DNA of 64,000 nt, from the NCBI GenBank assembly GCA_001792895.1, contig MARA01000004.1, positions 744,001 to 808,000 of the forward strand, in the 5' to 3' direction. Origin of the DNA: Lentinus brumalis (taxonomy: Eukaryota; Basidiomycota; Agaricomycetes; Polyporales; Polyporaceae). A program made the translations under genes and the position numbers. Positions 61,801 through 64,000 of this stretch are shown one piece after another (the stretch's first letter is position 1; each line of letters begins with the position of its first letter). Under the pieces are notes generated by a model, which was not told the origin of the DNA, did not search any database, and saw nothing but the letters and a program-made list of their open reading frames with translations.

Positions 61801-62313
61801 GGAAAGACTCACTTGTCCCATGAACCAGAGATGATAGTGCCATCTTCTGTTGTGTGCAGCGCGCATACGTTGTGCTTGTGGCCGAGGAGGGAGAAACTGG
61901 GCTCGCCCTTGGGACAGGGTAGCGCGTAGATATTTATCACCGAGTCCTGGCCACCCGTAACCGCGTAGCCTGCAATTCACGCTAAGCACGGCAGATGGGA
62001 GGAAGGTGGGGCGATGGATAAGCAAGAACATCACTCACCTTGCGGTGCACCCGGGGCTGGTGGTAGGTACGCCACCGAGTTGACGTAGTTCTGGCCGGCT
62101 TTCAGGACAGACTCTTGCGAGAATGAGCTCTGTGCGGACCGAGTCCATGCGATCGCCGTGGAATCGCGAGAGGCAGAAAGGATGAGATCGTTTGTCGGGG
62201 ACGCGACGGCTTTGACCTAGAATTGGTGAGCGTTGGAGTAAGCAGAGCTAGCGGGTGTAGCGACGCACATCGTTGGCGTGCGCGGACAATGAGGCAGACA
62301 GTCTGTACGGCAT
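58817..62313 (-). CDS. DOA1: DOA1/UFD3/PLAA ubiquitin-binding Cdc48 cofactor (WD40-PFU-PUL)
   Basis: Phospholipase A2-activating-protein homologue, which binds ubiquitin and Cdc48 in ubiquitin-dependent protein turnover and sorting. The start ATG 62313 opens MPYRLSASLSAHANDV. A seven-blade WD40 propeller follows: KAVASPTNDLILSASRDSTA, VTGGQDSVINIYALP, LLGHKHNVCALHTTEDGTII, SGSWDKTAKVWKDFKLLYDL, GHQQAVWAVLAIDGGQFLTG, GHTQAVRGLALITDIGFASC, YTLSGHTNFVYSLSVLSNGD and MPNGDIVTGCSDKVVRVFSA. Next is the PFU domain: GREYDYVFDVDVQEGVPPLK, NPYTAAQRFLEANDLPLSYL and DEVVRFIEKNTAGATIG. A Pro/Ser/Thr-rich linker leads to the PUL domain (LIEETFTYLTQ, IDAIIQLLERWPQSQLFP, MDLSRLVLAFCPTAYLDP, SLANVFQDGTTL, ILDTLGGIPYPVLTNSLRVS, LGDIVFAAKEQ). 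The stop is at 58817-58819. All three domains are intact. About fifteen introns. Confidence 0.95.
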
Positions 62314-64000
62314 AGCGGGTCGGTAGGTCGTGAACAGATCGTGAAGGAGCGAGAGAGAGTCTGGGTGTGGTTCGGAGCAAACGGACGGACTTGACGCAGA
62401 GCGCGATGAGAGGATTTGAGTCGCAGCGAACTCAGTTGAGCCTCGAACTTTCGATAACCGACCGTGCTCAGCCCAAACTTCCGAATCCGAATCCGACACC
62501 GTCCACCGGCCTTGCATGCCCTCTGCTGTGATCTCGCGATACGCTCCTCGTCATCGGCTCGCTACTGCAGCTGCCCATCCCTCGCGCTCTCGACCGCGCA
62601 CACCGAGACGCGTCGGGGGATCTGCGCGTTCCTCCTGCTCGCTATATCGGGTCGCGTCAAGTGCTCAGCTCAGCTCTCCCCCATTGGTCGTCTCACGCAG
62701 CCGTTCGAATTCACAGACGGTGATGAAAGATCATGTATTCAGATTCATCTAGCACAAGGAAACCTGCCACACTAGCTATGTACAACACAGGGACAACACG
62801 TACTGAGAAATTGAATGTACACCACACTAACGAGCCCCAGATACGTGGGAATGCGCAGCCAGGGAGATACGGAGGTGCGATACTATGCCTTGCACCAGTT
62901 AATTCATCTCCTGCGAGTGCCTCACGATGCAGTTCGTCGACCGTGGAGTTTCGAGGCGCGACGACTTGCCAAATCATGAGGGGATGAAGAGCACCTCACC
63001 TGCCGCCCACCTTTTTGTCTCCTCGTCGTTTAGGGCAGGCCTTTCTCACGCTTCCAACGAAGATCCCTCGCCCGATCCATATGGAGCTTCAATCTTGGAC
63101 CCGACATTCCGGAAAACATCTCGATAACCAACGTCTCCGCCACTCGGATCCCTGCGCGTCGGCGTCCTCTCTTTCGCGAGCATCGCTGCATCATCTGCAA
63201 TCCTACCCGATAACCACGCGGCCCTCGAACGGGGTTCCCAGTGTCCGCTGCGAGTCGCGACAACGGTCTGATGTCAACTTGCAACAGCTCCACACCCTCG
63301 TTCTTGACTCCGAGCGGAATAAGGAGTCCACACGTCCTGGTACCGTCCGTTGCCTTACCCGACCATATCTACAGCAGAATGCGCGTCCATCAGACCTCTG
63401 GCGATGCACGCGACCGCATGGGAGAGACCCCATCTGTTCGACAACCCCTGGGCCCGGTAACCGTCCCGTAAATGTTGAATTACTCCCACCACCAGTACCC
63501 AGTCCTGTCGGGCCTCGTACATTGGATTGCCATGCTCGACTCATGAGCTTCTTTGACGCAACCCTCCGTCCGTTCCCCAACTCATGTTCATGCAAAGTCA
63601 GGGGGACGGCCGCCGGGCGGCGACCCCTCTAGCACGCGTATTTACGGGTGCGGCGTCCGCGGGATGCGGGTCTTTCAGTATCCAACTCTCGAAGAGCATT
63701 GCCTCACACGGACGAACTGGACCCAGGACTCTCCACCCCTCGTGGTCAGCGGTCTCCGTCACGCCTGACAGTCGGCTTCGAGTCTTAAGTAGCCGGAACT
63801 CCACCATGTCGCTCATCATTTATCCAGAATCCCCACCCCGCTCGCCACGGGACAGCCCTAGTGTATGTCAAGCGTACTTACATAGCCGGGGGCAAGCGGA
63901 GTGAAGAACTTCGCCTGCGCCCAGCCTTGCTCGGGAACAACACCTCCGCAGGCCCTCCACCTCGCTAACCCCGGATTCTTCAACGTATTCTGGACGTAAT
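62314..64000. other. right-edge interval without a convincing gene
   Basis: Immediately upstream of DOA1 this must contain its promoter. Open frames exist on both strands (for example 63015-63632 plus, 63595-63203 minus), but their translations are Arg/Ser/Pro-rich and lack motifs. A short frame from an ATG at 63804 (MSLIIYPESPPRSPRDSPS) ends at a good-looking GTATGT donor and might be the first exon of a gene running off the right edge. This is a weak suggestion only. Confidence 0.35.

Overview
The window is nuclear DNA of a filamentous basidiomycete, most likely a wood-rotting agaricomycete such as a polypore. The signs are many short introns (the ones placed exactly are 48-58 nt, GT..AG), tightly packed genes on both strands, moderately high GC, and families typical of Agaricomycetes: two seven-helix-type DUF6533 membrane proteins, a FunK1-type fungal kinase and another kinase-like protein. 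Spans below run from start codon to stop codon and include introns. Some exon boundaries are uncertain, and this is said where it applies. No rRNA, tRNA, CRISPR array or intact transposon was recognised.

Layout. 0-10 kb: the 3' part of a POT1-like telomere protein (+), a DUF6533 membrane protein (-), a gene-free stretch with a 17-bp minisatellite, an unknown membrane-anchored protein (-) divergent from heat shock factor HSF1 (+), and a degenerate kinase-like gene (-). 11-19 kb: branched-chain 2-oxoacid dehydrogenase E1 beta (-) divergent from a CreC/WDR20 WD40 protein (+), then an OPT oligopeptide transporter (-). 19-22.5 kb: gene-poor, with one weak candidate gene. 22.5-32 kb: LIS1/PAC1 (-), an RNase H-like Gfd2/YDR514C-type protein with an RS-rich insert (-), and a YTH m6A reader (-) divergent from tRNA(Ile)-lysidine synthase (+). 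32-43 kb: a FunK1 kinase (-), Rag GTPase GTR1 (-), lumazine synthase RIB4 (-) divergent from SRP40/Nopp140 (+), and a second DUF6533 protein (+). 43-50 kb: a histidine phosphatase (+), TFIIIC subunit TFC4 (-) and NAD(P)H-hydrate dehydratase (+). 51.6-62.3 kb: HMG-CoA synthase ERG13 (+), a peroxiredoxin-like protein (-) divergent from a vacuolar Ca2+/H+ exchanger (+), and the Cdc48 cofactor DOA1/PLAA (-). The last 1.7 kb has no convincing gene.

Most genes are conserved housekeeping genes: telomere, stress response, carbon catabolite control, nutrient/TORC1 signalling, riboflavin, sterol, Pol III transcription, ubiquitin-Cdc48, dynein regulation, RNA modification. They do not form a metabolic cluster or a defence island. 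Six pairs are arranged head-to-head over short shared 5' regions. The less explained items are the kinase-like gene lacking two usual catalytic residues, the FunK1 gene with a coding gap, the RS-rich RNase H-like gene, the membrane protein beside HSF1, and two gene-poor gaps (19.0-22.5 and 49.6-51.6 kb).
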